Assembly (NCBI GenBank): GCA_046291695.1
Contig: JBKBSO010000010.1
Coordinates: 73,535 to 137,534, forward strand
Length of the DNA: 64,000 nt
Source of the DNA: PNNG01 sp046291695
GTDB lineage: Bacteria > Bacteroidota > Bacteroidia > UBA7662
Direction: 5' to 3'
The first letter of the stretch is position 1, and each line of letters begins with the position of its first letter. The notes beneath the pieces were generated by a model. That model was not told the origin of the DNA. It ran no database searches and saw nothing but the letters and a program-made list of their open reading frames with translations. A program made the position numbers and the translations under genes. Shown in pieces: positions 62,744 through 64,000 of the stretch.

Positions 62744-63343
62744 ATGAAAGCCTTACTTGTATTATTTACATGTTTTATGCTTTTTGCTACCTCTGTTACT
62801 GCGCATCAAATTGAGGCAGTTAGTGGAGTGATTTCTTTGAAGCGAGCTACAATTGATCCTAAAGCTAAAGTTAAACTAAACGGAGAATGGGAATTTTATG
62901 AGGGGAGGTTCCTGCTCTCAGATTCTTTGTACGCATACAAAACTACTCCTATATATGCTTCTGTACCCTTAGCATGGAATAAAATTCAAGGCACTTCTGG
63001 TTTACGTGATGGGATTGGCTATGGCAGTTATGCTTTGAAGCTTATACGAGAAAAAGGAGCTAAGCACGCCTTGCTTGTTAAGGATGTTGGCAGTGCCTAT
63101 CGGATATGGGTAAATGGTGAGCTGTTGGGAGAGGTTGGGCAAATTGGCAAGGAACGATCGGCTTCAAAACCGAGTTTTGGCACGCTTAACATTGGTCTTC
63201 CTGATGAAGAAGAGTTGAGTTTAATCATTGAAGTAGCCAATTTTCATCAAAGCAAAGGGGGCTTAAAATCATATCTGGCTTATTCCGGATCAAACCCAAA
63301 AGTTGTGGAGGAAGGAATAAATGAAGAGTTTTACAGGCAATAA
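62744..63343 (+). pseudogene. 7TM-DISM receptor fragment cut by an IS
   Basis: About 199 residues remain: signal peptide to TAHQ and a DISM-type extracellular beta sandwich (VKLNGEWEFYEGRF, SVPLAWNKIQG, GIGYGSYALKL, SAYRIWVNGELLGEVGQIGK, IIEVANFHQSKGG). Such domains head membrane sensors with seven helices and a kinase, cyclase or HTH output. Here the frame ends (EEFYRQ, stop) 10 bp before an ISAon1-type transposase, so the membrane and output parts are lost. Confidence 0.75.
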
Positions 63344-63353
63344 AAACGCCTAG

Positions 63354-63710
63354 ATGGACTCATCCTTTCAATCGCTCATACCTTTATTACTACCTGCGGG
63401 TCTTACTGATTATTTTAAGTTGACTTCTCACGCAGTGGACAACAAACAAGAAGTAATTCATTTGTATTTAGAGGAGAAGAACGAGCCTCCTACAGGATTG
63501 AAGGGGGATCTGGTGAGTAAGGGTTTCTTTGAAGAGGCTAGCTTTCAAGATTTTCCTATTCGTGGCCATCGCGTATTTATGCATGTAAAGCGCAGGCGCT
63601 GGGTGAATAAGTTGTCAGGAAAAGTAGTGACCCGAGATTGGGACTTAATTGCAAAAGGAACGCGTATCACCAAGGATTTCGCGGCTTTTTTAAAAGAGAT
63701 CAGCGGATAA
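63354..63710 (+). CDS. ISAon1-type transposase N-terminal protein
   Basis: 118 residues (FQSLIPLLLPAGLTDYFKLTSHAV, FEEASFQDFPIRGHRVFMHVKRRRWVNK and VVTRDWDLIAKGTRITKDFAAFLKE are hallmarks). In this IS group the transposase is coded by two overlapping frames; this is the first. Confidence 0.8.
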   Translation: MDSSFQSLIPLLLPAGLTDYFKLTSHAVDNKQEVIHLYLEEKNEPPTGLKGDLVSKGFFEEASFQDFPIRGHRVFMHVKRRRWVNKLSGKVVTRDWDLIAKGTRITKDFAAFLKEISG

Positions 63711-63925
63711 CCAGGCTTATAGCCTGCAAGCCATCAGTTCCTTTTATGGAGTAGCCCCTAAAAAACTGCAAAGAGCCTACAAAGATAAGTTGAGCGGATT
63801 TAAAGAATGGGAGCATCGAGACAATGCCCAATCCGGCTTGATATTTCCTCAAAACATTGGTCCGTACCTTTCAATAGACGAGACAAGTCTATCACATGGC
63901 GAACTATTTACAGTTATCACCAACG
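63706..63925 (+). pseudogene. ISAon1-type transposase second frame, truncated
   Basis: In the +1 frame relative to the first: NQAYSLQAISSFYGVAPKKLQRAYKDKLSGF, then IFPQNIGPYLSIDETSLSHGELFTVITN (the DDE-type SIDETSLS motif). After ITN the sequence diverges, so about three quarters of the transposase core is missing. Confidence 0.75.
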
Positions 63926-64000
63926 TATCCCCCCGACCAACTCCATCTTGTTATTTCCCGAAGTTTATGGGTAGGAGCTTTTCGAGCTGATTGATTTTGG

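Larger units (their letters stand above)
63340..63925 (+). mobile_element. ISAon1-type insertion element, truncated
   Basis: Left part of an IS of the ISAon1 group. It sits within the DISM receptor gene and is itself broken at about 63925, after which unrelated DNA follows to the window end. Inverted repeats could not be defined. Confidence 0.65.

Noticed and set aside
63690..63712. Programmed -1 frameshift in the transposase
   Set aside because: The T-run and A-run look slippery, but the second frame is +1, so a -1 slip would not join them.

Overview
The window is a piece of a Bacteroidota chromosome. Three lines of evidence agree: several secreted proteins end in type IX secretion (T9SS) sorting domains; several genes have a TAnnTTTG -7 promoter box, the form used by this phylum; and the mobile and accessory genes (ISAon1-type transposase, DUF5916, DUF3667, PorT-like barrel) are typical of the phylum. 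No rRNA is present, so a finer placement is not justified.

Layout. 0-23 kb is mostly core: an M1 peptidase, a TPR/HTH regulator, transketolase, two T9SS cargo proteins, bacilliredoxin, a patatin-recA pair, a LemA-TPM-TPM block and a flavin reductase-ferredoxin-RuvX-Def run. At 23.2 kb a tRNA-Met(CAU) is followed by an A+T-rich Fic gene with unusual upstream repeats, then two DoxX-like genes and a TsaC/Sua5 gene. 27-38 kb is a secreted-peptidase district (S8, M43, then M61 and M28) with an FKBP prolyl isomerase. 37.7-49.2 kb holds a glycosyltransferase, PurQ, membrane and secreted unknowns, a VIT/CCC1 transporter, a class A PBP, a TetR-hydrolase pair and a DUF5916 outer-membrane protein.

The main accessory region starts at 49.3 kb. 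A complete A+T-rich type II-C CRISPR-Cas locus (tracrRNA, cas9, cas1, cas2, 45 spacers) lies between two perfect 49-bp direct repeats. These repeats are the 3' end of the 160-codon gene at 57.3-57.8 kb, so the whole defence locus looks like an 8-kb insertion. The predicted tracrRNA is on the minus strand, with its own -7 box and terminator. Its anti-repeat fixes the crRNA strand as minus, so the array reads towards cas2. Each repeat, on that strand, carries a near-consensus Bacteroidota promoter. The array also shows a 17-spacer-offset duplication and two overlapping antiparallel spacers.

Next to it is a HipBST-like toxin-antitoxin operon preceded by four operator-like palindromes at 40-41-bp spacing. 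The rest (59.5-64 kb) is decaying: prolyl oligopeptidase fragments, a DISM-type receptor cut by an ISAon1-type element, and that element itself broken near the window end.
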